In this document: positions 1-11,400 of the stretch, one piece after another
How the letters are laid out: the number at the start of each line of letters is the position of its first letter
How positions within the stretch are numbered: the stretch's first letter is position 1
Source: Casuarina equisetifolia
Taxonomy: Eukaryota; Streptophyta; Magnoliopsida; Fagales; Casuarinaceae
Assembly (NCBI GenBank): GCA_028551475.1
Contig: CM052362.1
Coordinates: forward strand, 13,756,521-13,820,520
Direction: 5' to 3'
DNA length: 64,000 nucleotides
The notes under the pieces: generated by a model
Seen by the model: only the letters and a program-made list of their open reading frames with translations
What the model was told of the DNA's origin: nothing
Database searches by the model: none
Program-made: the position numbers and the translations under genes

Positions 1-9
1 TGTGTAGAT

Positions 10-1690
10 CTAGGTGAATTTGGAGTAATCATAAATAAAGGCAATATAGTAGTTATTCACTAAGGCGGATAATAGTAAGGCAGGTCCATAAATATCAAAA
101 TGAATAAATTTAAGTGAACCCCGAGATTTATGATTTGTAAGGGGATGGTAATGTTTTGTGCTTTTACTTAGTTGACAAGCATGGCATAATTGATCAAAAA
201 AGCCTTCAAGCTTTATTTTATTATTATGAAGCACTTACAATATAATAGGAAAAGAGACATGTTCTAGAGGTTGATGCCATTTTGAAGGCATATTAACATT
301 AATATGAAGTGCAGAAGGCTTGTGCAACATTTTATTAGGTTGAAGGCGATAGAGTCCATGCTCAAGTGGACCTCGAAGTAGAGTCCGACCTATAGAGAGA
401 TGTTGAACAACACAAAAGTTAGGATAAAAAATAAAGGCGCAATTATTATCCTTGATAAATTGTGATACAAAAAGTAAATTTTTTGAAATTTTTGAAACTA
501 CCAAAATATTAGATATATTTAAATTGAGGTTATTGGAAACATTACTTGTGTGAGTTATGGGAAGGCTTACTCAATCACCTATGGTGACTTCGTTGTCCCC
601 TTGATAGGGCAGCAGTTGGTCTAGGCCCATGGGCTTAGGGGTAACATGATTGGTGGCCCCAGAATTGGGGAACCAATATGCATCGGTTTGGGCCGCAGAA
701 GCAGGTATTTAGGGAGGCCTATATGAGTTGGATTGCATGGACTAGGCGAGGTTGAGAGCCTGGTGGGTTAGGTCGGCATTTGGAGTGGACTAGTTGTAGC
801 TGGCCTGACAGGTTGTGGCACAGTGTCTAGTGCAGCGACAGATTTGGTACTGAGGTGCACGACGACGGTTTCCTACATCGTGGTTAAAGTGTCCACCGGC
901 ATGTGGTGGAAAAGGTACAGCTTCGCCTACAAGAATGGTCCGGCATTGGATTTGAGTATGGGTGTGGGTCGAAACCACAACCTATGGGCGAGTTAGAAGA
1001 GTTTGATTCATGGAGAAGGCAATCGACGGGGACCTAGACTGCTCTGCCAGCTCTAGTTAGGCCTCTTGAGTGAGGAGAAGGCTACGCAAATCTTCTATAG
1101 TGAGGCCGTTTGTCTGAGTGTGAATGAAAATCGCGGTTGCAAGCGGGGGGTAGAGAGCGCCGAGATCGTGAAAAAGGTGGGTGAGATATTCGTTGTCAGA
1201 AATTATCTCACCCACACTGGCAAGCTCATTAACCAGAGAGTTGATTTCTTGAAGAAATTCAGACACTAAACGGTGTCCTTTATTGATTGCCTGAAGTCGC
1301 AATCGGAGATTGGAGGCACGGGTGCTGCTTTAAGCTTGGAATTCCACCACTAGAGCAAGCCATACATCGAAAGCGAACTCTTGTTTCATCAGTTGGCTAA
1401 TGATTGCATCTGAACAGGTGTTGAGAAGGAGCCCTAGCGCAGATTGATCACACTTCATCCAGTCGGTGTAATTCGGGTTTATAACATAAATCATGGAGCC
1501 GTCATCATCGGTGATGGTGGTGAACTTAGCAAGGCATGGAAGAGATCCATCCATGATGGGCAACAATTATATGGAGTGGAGATAAGGCAAAATCTGAGCC
1601 TTCTAGACCAAAAAATTTGGTCTTTCCAACCGAATGGAGCTAGCCGGAATCAAAATGTTTCTAGTTGAAACAGGAATTGTGGGATGGGTG
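10..1690 (-). pseudogene. Copia gag-pol polyprotein remnant
   Basis: The - strand encodes, in order, a gag domain of the UBN2 type (about 1690-1030, including the LHDLG..Y-like region), a broken zinc knuckle (CRCTRH-like, about 830-860), a protease segment reading WFPNSGATNHVT (about 642-675), a pre-integrase region with HVSFP and a CHACQLSK zinc-finger motif, and the start of integrase (FDIYGPA). Several in-frame stops separate these blocks. The protease catalytic Asp of the DSGA motif is Asn here (664-666), a further sign of decay. Confidence 0.8.
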
Positions 1691-1763
1691 GGAGCGAAAT
1701 CAAATTGTGGTTAGGCCATTTCGGTGAGGATTGGTGGAGAATTGGTCAGGGGCAGTGGCCGAC

Positions 1764-1778
1764 TGGCTCTGGATACCA
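1764..1778 (-). other. Primer-binding site (tRNA-Met type)
   Basis: The - strand reads TGGTATCCAGAGCCA, one inserted base away from the TGGTATCAGAGCCA site that pairs with initiator tRNA-Met in plant LTR elements. It lies three bases inside the LTR end, as expected. Confidence 0.75.
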
Positions 1779-1781
1779 AAT

Positions 1782-2301
1782 TGAAAATAAGAATTTGAAT
1801 AAATTCTTATTTTCCTCAAGAACAACTTAAGAAAACCAAGAACAATAACTGTGGAAAATGGTTTTTGATTTCGATGATGAAATTATACAAAATGATTCCA
1901 ATTTATAGGAATCCTTCAACATACATAAAAAAAGGAAAACGAAAAACCTAATACAATTAAATCTATACATACCTATAATATTGATTTTGAATGGTATGAA
2001 TCTTTGAGAGAATTTGTGGTTTTTCCGAAATTCAGACTTGACGTGGTAGGTGGTTTGATTATGTTGACAAGTCTAAGAAGATCACATGATTTTGTGCTTG
2101 AAATGGAAGGTTTCCGGTGATGGAATGTTGGCCGGATGTTTCTGGAAAAGATCGAGACTTTCGGGGAGAGAAACGGCACACCAGCGTCTAGTGGTGCACC
2201 ATCCTTTCGTGATGCAAGGTTGATGTGGCTAAGTTTAGCCACGTGTTTTCTTGTGGCAGCTGACGTGCCCATGTAGACATGGTAGGCTGACGTGTTTAAC
2301 A
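1782..2301 (-). repeat. 5' LTR of the copia element
   Basis: On the - strand it begins TGTTAAACAC (from 2301) and ends in CA at 1782, three bases before the primer-binding site. About 520 bp. The start is fixed by the neighbouring NUP155-like exon sequence, which stops matching NUP155 at this point. The partner LTR is not in the window. Confidence 0.65.
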
Positions 2302-2984
2302 GATATTATATAGCATCAACAAAAACATCAAGTTTAGATTTAGCAAGGCCAACTACACATATAGCTTCTTCTTTTCCACTGTATTTAGGACATTGACCAT
2401 CCCTAATCAAAGGAAAGCATTAAAAAAAACATCATAGAAAGTATGTAGAGAAGAAAATGGTTCGGATCATATTTTTAAAACTAATTATGTTATGGGTCTA
2501 GCCCAAAGTTAGTTAGGTCAGGTTAGTAAATCCATTAGTGTTTCTTCTTTATAAAAAGACATGATCCCTAAGAAGGGAGATAACTTTAATTATAGTCTCG
2601 ATTGTTGGTTTTGTCTTTAAAATATAGTTTTATGATTTAGGTGTTCTTATTTAAGCCCTAATATATTCTTTGTGAGAGAATCTTCAATCGTTCCTCACAA
2701 AAAATGATTTTATTGGATACAAAACTGTATGAAATAGTATTTGAGCCTTCCAATCCACAAATGGAGGCGTGCAATCCATCAAGGAGGTTATGGCTTTTAT
2801 TTCCAAGGTTGATATCATGTCAACACAGATTGCGATGTTGTCAACAAAGGTGGAAGACATTGCAAGTCTAGGAATGCACGGGAATAATGGTGTGGGTGCA
2901 ACGAACGGCACATTAGGCGCTAAAGACCTGAAATCTTGTTCCTAAGTTGCTAATCAGGTAGATCTGGCTTAAACAGAAGGAGAG

Positions 2985-3200
2985 CATATAAAAAATTAGT
3001 GGTTGGAGAGTAAATAAAAAGTCAGGCAATTGGAGCATACCGAAAATCTGGCAGTTGGAAAGAGATCAAAACTCTTGTTCTTGGAGAGCAGATCGAAAAC
3101 AAGTGGTTAGAGAGCAAATTGAAAATTATGCAATTGGAGAGAAGATCGAAAATTAGGTGATTGGAGAGAAAATCGAATATCAGATGGTCAAAGAGTAGAA
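2985..3200 (+). repeat. Degenerate tandem repeat, about 30-32 bp unit
   Basis: Six to seven imperfect units built on TTGGAGAG followed by an ATCGAAAA-like stretch, inside the small LTR element. The units differ from each other at many positions, so the array is old. It explains the repetitive open frame on the - strand, which I do not regard as a gene. Confidence 0.6.
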
Positions 3201-3228
3201 ACATCGTGTGTCAGATTTTGGCCTTAAG

Positions 3229-3290
3229 TTCTAATTCTAATTCTAATTCTAATTCTAATTCTAATTCTAATTCTAATTCTAATTCTAATT
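3229..3290 (+). repeat. Hexanucleotide microsatellite (TTCTAA)n
   Basis: About ten near-perfect copies of TTCTAA in the interior of the small LTR element, fading into TTCAAG-type variants on the right. Confidence 0.95.
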
Positions 3291-4545
3291 CAAGTTCAAT
3301 CCACATTCAAGTTTAAATTCAAATTTATATTTAAATTCAAGTTAGTTTTTGATTTATTTCTTGTTAAGCTTAAGTTGTTTCTAGCAGTATGGTATGGGTA
3401 TGGGCTTATGGGTCTATCTCTTGTTTAGCTTAATTCAAGCTCAATCCACAACTTATCCTTTGTGAGAGAATCTTCTCTCATTCATCACAAGAGATGATCT
3501 TGTCGGATACACAAGCAGTATCAAATTACATCATACAATGACTACAAGAATGTTGAGCAACTCTCCCATAAAAAACCTGGAGTACCATTCTCTCATAGGT
3601 GTCGCAAACAAATTTAATGCAATTAAAAAGGGGAAAGGTGAGGGGGGGGGGGAAGCCGTTTTGGAGCATAAGAGGTGTCTAAAAAACCACAAAATAAGTA
3701 TAGGGAATAATTATACTGAAGAATCAAACTATCGGGATGTATACCACTGTGGAAGACCTTTACTTGAGACCTTTATTTCTCTTAAGTCCTACCACCTATT
3801 ACGGTAGCATGTTTTTTGTTTTAGCCTTATCCTTAACGAGAATTTTTTTTAAGTCAACCATGAACCTTAAGAAAACAATTGAGCATTTGCTACAAAGTAC
3901 ATCAAGTAGTAGTATCTTTAATATATGGAGTATCTTTAATATATGGAGATGCAAATATTGCAGATTCAGCAACAATTTTTCTCACTTTTTTTGTTGTAGC
4001 AACTAAATTTAAAACTCAATCCTAAAGCTAGAAGAATATAAGTAACGTAGTTTTATGTTTGTGTCAAAAAAACTCTTGACTAACACATCAAAGAGACACC
4101 ATTGATATCCAATTAAAATATTTGAAAGGTGGAAAATTCACAATCTATAGAAAAATAATCTAATCTTAACTTGTCCAAGCCAAGCATGAGTTTCAACATT
4201 TTAAAAAGGGGAGGGAACTTGAACCCATGACCAATGGGACTATCAATTAGGGTTTGGCTTAAAGAACACTACTAAGCCAGGGGTCCCTAACAATATTAGC
4301 TTAAATGAAATAAACCAATATATTAACTATAATAAATTAGGATGCCTCTAATGCTTAAAAATCTTAATTTATAATGGTGAACATTCTACAATAAAATTTC
4401 AATTTTGTTCATCCATGTAGGAGGTTTCACCTAATCTACATTAAAATTCAAACAAATCACCTTTAGGGGATCTTCCCAAGACTAGAAATCCATATGTGCA
4501 TACCATCTTCTTCGAACTTCTCAACCTCGACAAATAGAACATATA

Positions 4546-5467
4546 AAGGTGCATGAAAGTAAATTGCAAGGGAATTTAACTAATAGAAAGTAAAACACAA
4601 ATTTAAAAATGCAAGAACTAAAAGGCGTGAAAATAAAGATGTAATGTAAAAGATCAAAGCATAAAGAGTAAGAAATTTAAAGGCTAAAAAATTAAAGGCT
4701 TAAAATAAGGACATGAATTTAAATAATGAAAAAAGTAAAGGCAAAAATCTAAAATGATAGAAAAAACTCTTCTCAAAGGTTCATCTTTTGCTTCATTTCT
4801 AATTCAAGCTTTAAGTTATCTACAAGAGTTCATAACCTTTATTTATAAAGAGTGAAGGTACACAAAAAGAAAACAACATCAAATGTGGTCAATATGGACC
4901 TTCTAGAACTTATGAAACACTAAATCTGATTCTTTTGGAACTAAGAAGATAATAAATGTAGCTTTTGAAAATAGCAAAAGAGGAGTAAATGATGTTATCA
5001 CTTGTTAAGGATGGTATCTTTGATATAATTACTTTGGACCCTTCAAATATGTGTTGAAACTAATATCCTTATCTTTGATTAGTTGGACTGGGCTGGATTG
5101 GGCTTGGACCCATCAAATTACAAATTCAACTGGTTGGTGATTAATTAGTTGAGTGACTCGAATTTTGGTGAAAATCACAAGTGTGGTGAAAAAACGGGCC
5201 GTGTCCGAACCGGTTCGATCCGGTTTTCAAAATTGTCGAGTTTCCCCGCCAGTAATAAACCCTCCATAAAACCCTATATTTACAATCTCCAACTGCGCTA
5301 CTCCTCCGATCTCCCACGTCGAACTTCGCTCTTCAATCGGTTCTCCCCTTGTTTGGTTCCCTAGAAAGCGAGGGAAAGTCGACCCATTCTACTCCGAATT
5401 CTACTACCTAACATTCGAGGCCTCTGACGCTATTTCAATTTCCACATCAAATCTAGGGTTACGAGAG
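4546..5467. other. Intergenic region upstream of NUP155
   Basis: AT-rich, with no gene-like frame in 4546-5100. From about 5160 the composition becomes more GC-rich and then pyrimidine-rich, as is common in plant 5' leader sequence. The NUP155 promoter and 5' UTR must lie here, but I see no element that places the transcription start. Confidence 0.5.
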
Positions 5468-8400
5468 ATGTCGCGGGAAGAAGAGATCGTGATGCGGGAC
5501 GTCGCAAATGCAGGTCTCGTCGTGAGCGACCGCATTGGCCGAGAAGCGGCGTCGCAGCTAGACCTTGAAGAAGCCCTAGAAGCTTCGAGATATGCCAGCC
5601 ATCCTTATACGACACATCCAAGGGAGGTAATTTTGAATTTCGTTTAGTCGAGAAATGTTGAATTGTATTACTTTCCCCTTTGCATTTGGCTATTCGAAGG
5701 TTCTGTGGGCTTGGAGCTTTGTAGGTTGGACATAGTATTTCAAAGGCAGAGTAAGTTTCCAAGTCTTATCTTCCTTTGTTAACGAAGTTATGAATCTGCT
5801 GAGGGAAGAGTTTTAAGTTAGATTACTATACATATCGGCGCATCAGAAGTGCTATGTCCGTGGCTGAATTGACTGGGAACATGAAAGTTCGTTGTTTTGA
5901 GCTCACTGTGTGCCCTGTCCGGAGCCAATCCAGCTGGTGGACTGGAAGTCTACATTTTGGACGGTCTGTTTAGCGAAAGTTGCCTTTTTTTTTAATTTTT
6001 TTTTTGGGGATGTGGTCCAGATTCTGGTGTCTCAGGTGTTGTGCGTTGAATTTTAACTAGAAAGAACATCTAAATGTGAACTACACGACGTAGTAGTTTG
6101 AGCTTTTTTACAAGTCTTGATTGAGAAGTGCCTGCTTTAGGATTTTATTAAAGATGTTCTTCTTGATTGGGTTGAACATCTTTTTGGGGGGTCTTACATG
6201 CCCAAAGACCAATTGCACTGTCTATTTAAGTTAATTTGCTCGCTTCTGTGGTTCCTTGTTTTTCTTTAAGCTCTTTGTGAAGATATCATCAAGCATCTCT
6301 AGTTCAATTAAGAAGGGATGGAGAGGAGATTTAAGTAACCCAGTTGTACTTGTGTGTCAGCTTTCTGGTCATGTTGGCACTAGTCTGCGCAAGTCATTGA
6401 TAAGAATAATGCTTCTGGAAACTACTTGTCTAAGGTCACCTTATTGCCTTTTTGGAGCAAGAGCAAGTAGTGGTCATCTGTTTTGCTTATTATTATGTTT
6501 TTGGTTTAAATAAAGTCCTGAAAGTTGTTAAGTATTTGATTCTGTTCAACAAATTTCTCTTTGATGTGGATGTTGAATTCCATTCATTTCTGTAAGATGC
6601 ACCTCTAAAAGCTTCAGCCATATTTTACTTGCTAATTACCATATTCTCGTAAGTTATAATGTGGGGTTATGTTTGTGATTTCTTAGTTATTACTGTAACA
6701 TTTTCATAATGCCACTACATGATTATATTGATTGTTAATGTTTTTATACATTTGTTCATTTCTATTTATACCTAAAGTCTGCATGCTTGCTCTTCATTTA
6801 ACAATTTGATATCTTTGACAGAAAATTATGTCTCCATTGACATCTTGGATTGGTGGAAATGGATTTTTACACCCATCTCATCATATTATAATGCTATATT
6901 AATGTATTGTAGTGGCCTCCTATGGTTGAGGTGGTGGATACACGTGAGCTGCCTCCAGTATTGATTGAAAGATACAATGCAGCTGGTGGTGAGGGAACTG
7001 CTTTATGTGGAATATTTCCGGAGATTCGTAGGGCATGGGCATCGGTAGATAACTCTTTGTTCCTTTGGCGTTTCGACAAGTGGTGAGTATTTCTTTATTT
7101 CAGCAGTGGAATTTATGTGTTATTTTTATTTTCTATTTTTGTGCCTATTCCAGTAGTTTTGCAGAAAATAGTAAAGATGACATCTTTTTTGTTTGTATGT
7201 TCTTTTTGGTTGGGGGGGAGGATAAATAATGCCAGGCGAACTGGCAAAACTATAATTAGAGGACATAATCTTGTAGATAACTTATTGACTTCATTCAATG
7301 GTAATTAAGATTCTAAGTAGGGCTGCAAATGAGATGAGCCACTTATAAGTGGTTTTTCTGAATGCTTAGTTTGCTTTCTAATCCATACGAGCTAGGTCCA
7401 AGCCCTCTCCATATGCTTGATTAGTCAAGACAGAAACTAGCTTGATGTTCACAGTTCTCAACTCAAGAGCTTAGAAGCCTGCTTGAGAAGGGTGGCATGG
7501 TATAATGTGAAAAGGGTGAGCCTTGGCTTTTACAGAGATACTTTCCCTCAAACTTCTCATTTCAGGGGAATGTGGGTTTTGTGCATGAAACTTTAATGAG
7601 AGAGTTGCTTGTCTCCCATCGATAACTAGAAATGTGGATGAGTTAACTGTTTTCCCACACTTGCCTGCTATTCCTACACTGAATGTGAGATAGCTGGGGG
7701 ACTTTGCTGGCTTTGAATAAAGCCTTAACTCCTTTGTCCATGCCTATTGTTGACTTTTTTCCTTCTCTCTAAACTTTGTATGTGTGTTCGTGTGTGTATT
7801 TTGATGTGGGTGAACCTTTAAAAAAAAAGAAAAAGAAAAAGAAAAAAGTTAGACACGCTTTAAGTTTTTTAGGCTAATCCCTGTTGTGAGCTTGAGAAGG
7901 TTATGGTGGGTAGAGATTGAGCTTCAGCTTTGCACATTAATTTATATTATTTATTTATTTATTTGTAAAGTAGGATGGTGGATCTGCTCTTGGTTCTAAA
8001 TTCTGTGAAATATATGAGTTGTTAATAAAAGAGAAAAAAAAAACCTATATTTTGTGGTTTGGAGGATAAGAGTTTTCTTGAACTTCCTGCTTGTTACTTC
8101 AAATACTTATGCAACAACTGAGTTGGAATTTTCTTGACTCACTGCTTCGTTGTCTTTGTTGTGCATTCAATAAATGTAGGTGTGTGTATGTGTGTGTGTG
8201 TATATATATGTATGGACAGGTTTCTATACATTGCGTGAAAATAATACCTTTCTGCTTTTTGTATTGCACCTATTGCCAAGATTTTATTCAGGCTTTACAA
8301 CTGCAAAAGCTGATGTTCAGGCGTGGGACCTGGCCTAGAAGGATCAAATCTATAATTTCTAAGCCCAAGACATATTTGGGAACTTATTGGTTGTGACAGT

Positions 8401-11400
8401 CCTTTATTTCTTGAGAGTAATATATTTCTATATTTTCTACTTGTTGAGGGTGGGAAGAGCTCTAGTCAGTAGTCTTTGAAGGGAGATGGTATGAACACAT
8501 GGATTTCCAGTCTTGGGAAGACCCCCCAAAGGTGATTTGTTCAAATTTTAATGTAGACTGGGTGAAACCTCCTGCATGGATGAACAAATTTGGAATTTTG
8601 ATGTAGAATGTTCACCATTGTAAATTAAGATTTTCAAGCATCAGAGGCATCCTAATTTATTAAAGTCAGTACATTGGTTTGTTTCATTTAAGCTAATGTT
8701 GAAACTCCTGCTTGGCTTGGACGGGTTTAGATTAGATTCTTTTTCCTTGGACTGTGAATTTTCCACCTTTCAAACATTTCAATTGGATATCAATGGAGTA
8801 TCTTTGATGTGTAAGTCAGAGTTTTCTGAACACAGACATAAAACTACGCAATGATTTTATCTACTATTACAAATGGGTCTTGAACTGTATTCTTTTAGCT
8901 TCAGGGTTGAGTTTTAAATTTAGGTTTTACAACGAAGGTGAGAAAACTTGTTGCTGAATCTGCAGTATGTGAATCTCTATATATTAAAGATAGTGCTACT
9001 TGCTGTGCTTTGTAGCACAATGCTCATTTGTTTTCTTAGGTTCATGGTTGACTTAAAAAAATACTTGTTGAGGGTAGGGCTAATACAAAAAACATGCAGC
9101 CAGAACAGATGGTAGGACTTCAGAGAAATAAAGGTCTTCCACAATGGTTCACTTCCTGATAGGTCAATTCTTTAGTATAATTACTCCCTCTACTTATTTT
9201 GTGGTTTTTAAGACATCTCTTATACTCCCAAACGGCTATTTTTTTTTTCTCACCTACACCCTAAGCTCATTCCCCCCTTTTAATTGGTGCAATCTTGAGC
9301 CTATTAGGCATGCCAAGGATGCATTTAATTTATTTGTGACACTTAGGAGAGAATGGTACTCTGGGTTTTTGATGGGAGAGTTGTTCAACATTCTTGTAGT
9401 CACTGTACGTTCTAATTAGTTTTTGAAATATGATCCTAACCATTTTCTTCTACATACTTTCTATGACATTCTTTCTAACGTTCTCCCTTGATTAGGGATG
9501 GTCAATGTCCTGAATACAGTGGAGAGGAACAAGCTATATGTGCAGTTGGCTTAGCTAAATCTAAACCTGGCATTTTCATTGAAGCTATCCAATATCTATT
9601 GGTTTTAGCAACACCTGTTGAGGTAGAAACAATTTCTTGTCTCTGTTTGTACTCTTCCAATATTTTAAGATCCAATAATTTGGGGAAGAAAAAATTCATT
9701 GCTGTTATCTATGCAGTTATCATTACAGTTATTTTGTTAAGCGATAATGTAGTTCTTGATCTCTGTCATGTTGCACAAGGAATGATGCATAAGGGATGTA
9801 AAGCATCCTATTCAGCTTGTTTCCATCTGGTAGAGAGAACGAAAGGAATGGTTGAAGAGTAAAGTGAGAGGGAGGAGGTTTGCAAAGAATTCGGATCTCC
9901 TGAACTATAATCCTCATCAAGGGTGTAAGCCTGGGCTGTGCAATGGATGTGTTCCCTTTGGAATTTTGTTGGCAATGGCTGGAACCACAAGTGTTATCAT
10001 TTTCATTTGGGCTATGTGTGATATTCTGTTTTTCAATTCCTTGCTTTTGCTTAAGAATGGAGCATGTTGGACTTTTGTATTTACCTTAAGTAGATCCATA
10101 AGTTATAACTTAAATGCTTGGAACTTGGTTTCGGTGACAATAGTGTGAGTCAAACAGTTAGATATTAGAGGCTGCTTGAGGGGAGGAAGGGCTTTTTATT
10201 TAACAATGGAAAGGATATCTGATCAGAGTTGGCAAGAAAGGCTTAACTTCACAGATAGAGTACCTTTTCAATTTTGATTCTAAAAGACATTGCCATAGGA
10301 TTACTATGGCATCCCTGTTTATATCTGCCAGTCAAGGTTGTCTACGTATACTGCATTGTCTAATTTATTAACTTGGAAAATATTACAAGTTGATCTTTTC
10401 TTTTGATGTATTCTTTTTCCATATTCTAAGTTGTCCTATTTCAGTCTACTTCATTATTTATCACCTGAACCTAATATATTCTGTCAATGATGTCTAGCTC
10501 AAACAGTACCTGCTTTCCCCAAAAGTACTATTTGCAGTATGATTTGTGGGTTCAAGATCAACTTTTTTTTTTTTTTTTTGTGGTTTACCAATTAAAATGG
10601 AAAAAGATATTTCTAGTACTTCTTCTCTAGGATGTTGATCTAAGTTCTCCTTACCGGCCGATGCTCTTTATCAGTTGATCCTTGTAGGAGTTTGCTGTTC
10701 TGGAGCGGGTGATGGTACAGATCCACTTGCGGAGGTTTCATTGCAGCCTTTGCCTGAATACACAATACTATCTGATGGAGTCAGCATGACTTGTATTACA
10801 TGCACAGATAAGGGTCGTATTTTCTTGGCTGGTCGTGATGGCCACATTTATGAGTTGTATTACACAACTGGTTCAGGCTGGCAAAAGCGTTGTCGTAAAG
10901 TCTGCCTCACTACTGGTCTTGGAAGTGTTATTTCAAGGTATGTTGTGCCTTACTGCTTCGGAGTTGTTGATTGTCCTAGTCTCCTTGTCACTCATTCTGA
11001 TGATTTTAAGCATCATAAGGTTTCTATATGAAAGTGTATGCTTACTGTTGACTTAGACATACATGTGTTTTCAGATGGGTTGTACCGAGTTTGTTTAAAT
11101 TTGGAGCTGTGGATCCCATTGTGGAAATGGTTTTTGATAATGAAAGACATATTCTATATGCACGTACTGAAGCGATGAAACTCCAGGTTTTTGTTGTGGG
11201 GCCAAATGGTGATGGTCCTTTGAAGAAAGTGGCTGAAGAAAAGAATCTGATCAATCATAGGGATGCACATTATGGAGGTCGACAATCAACTGGACCGAGA
11301 GCCACAAGCCGGTTGACAAAACTGTCCATTGTCTGTGTTTCACCTTTATCTGTGCTGGAATCAAAGGGGCTACACCTTGTTGCTGTTTTGTCCGATGGAA

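Larger units (their letters stand above)
1..2301 (-). mobile_element. Ty1/copia LTR retrotransposon, 5' part, decayed
   Basis: Reading right to left, the element has a 5' LTR (1782-2301), a primer-binding site (1764-1778), then gag, a zinc knuckle, protease, the pre-integrase region and the start of integrase, where the window ends. The order gag-protease-integrase is that of copia elements. The LTR opens with TGTTAAACACG on the - strand and sits directly against the inverted NUP155 copy, so the element inserted into that copy. Stops and frame changes show it is dead. The 3' half and 3' LTR are outside the window, so a target-site duplication cannot be tested. Confidence 0.85.
2488..3523 (+). 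mobile_element. Small non-autonomous LTR (TRIM-like) element
   Basis: The insertion begins TGTTATGGG and ends GCAGTATCA, and is flanked by the 5 bp duplication AATTA (2483-2487 and 3524-3528). The matching NUP155 intron shows the uninterrupted site (AAAACTAATTAG near 9415 on the - strand), which proves insertion. Both ends share a stretch around CTTTGTGAGAGAATCTTC (near 2668 and 3460), the remains of paired terminal repeats. A weak primer-binding site follows the left repeat near 2732-2745 (TAGTATTTGAGCC). The interior has no gag or pol. Confidence 0.75.
2302..4545 (-). pseudogene. Inverted partial copy of NUP155 (exon 3 part + intron 2)
   Basis: The - strand of this segment matches the + strand of NUP155 from about 8415 to 9580. 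At 2302-2402 it matches the first 101 bases of NUP155 exon 3: translation starts DGQCPKYSGKEEAIC, against DGQCPEYSGEEQAIC in the gene. The intron AG acceptor is kept. A CAA codon has become TAA just before the copia LTR cuts the exon, so it cannot make NUP155. Sequence left of 2402 in the - direction is intron 2, continuing to about 4545 with small indels. The copy is interrupted by a 1036 bp LTR element (2488-3523). It lies about 0.9 kb upstream of the NUP155 start codon in the opposite orientation. Found by direct reading and comparison, without an alignment program. Confidence 0.85.

Noticed and set aside
5430..5762. Open frame of 110 codons on - over NUP155 exon 1
   Set aside because: Antisense shadow of the exon and intron; no homology recognised.
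9488..9862. Open frame running through NUP155 exon 3 into intron 3
   Set aside because: Only 9496-9622 is coding; the frame continues into the intron past a GTAGAA donor, and the spliced product matches the family.
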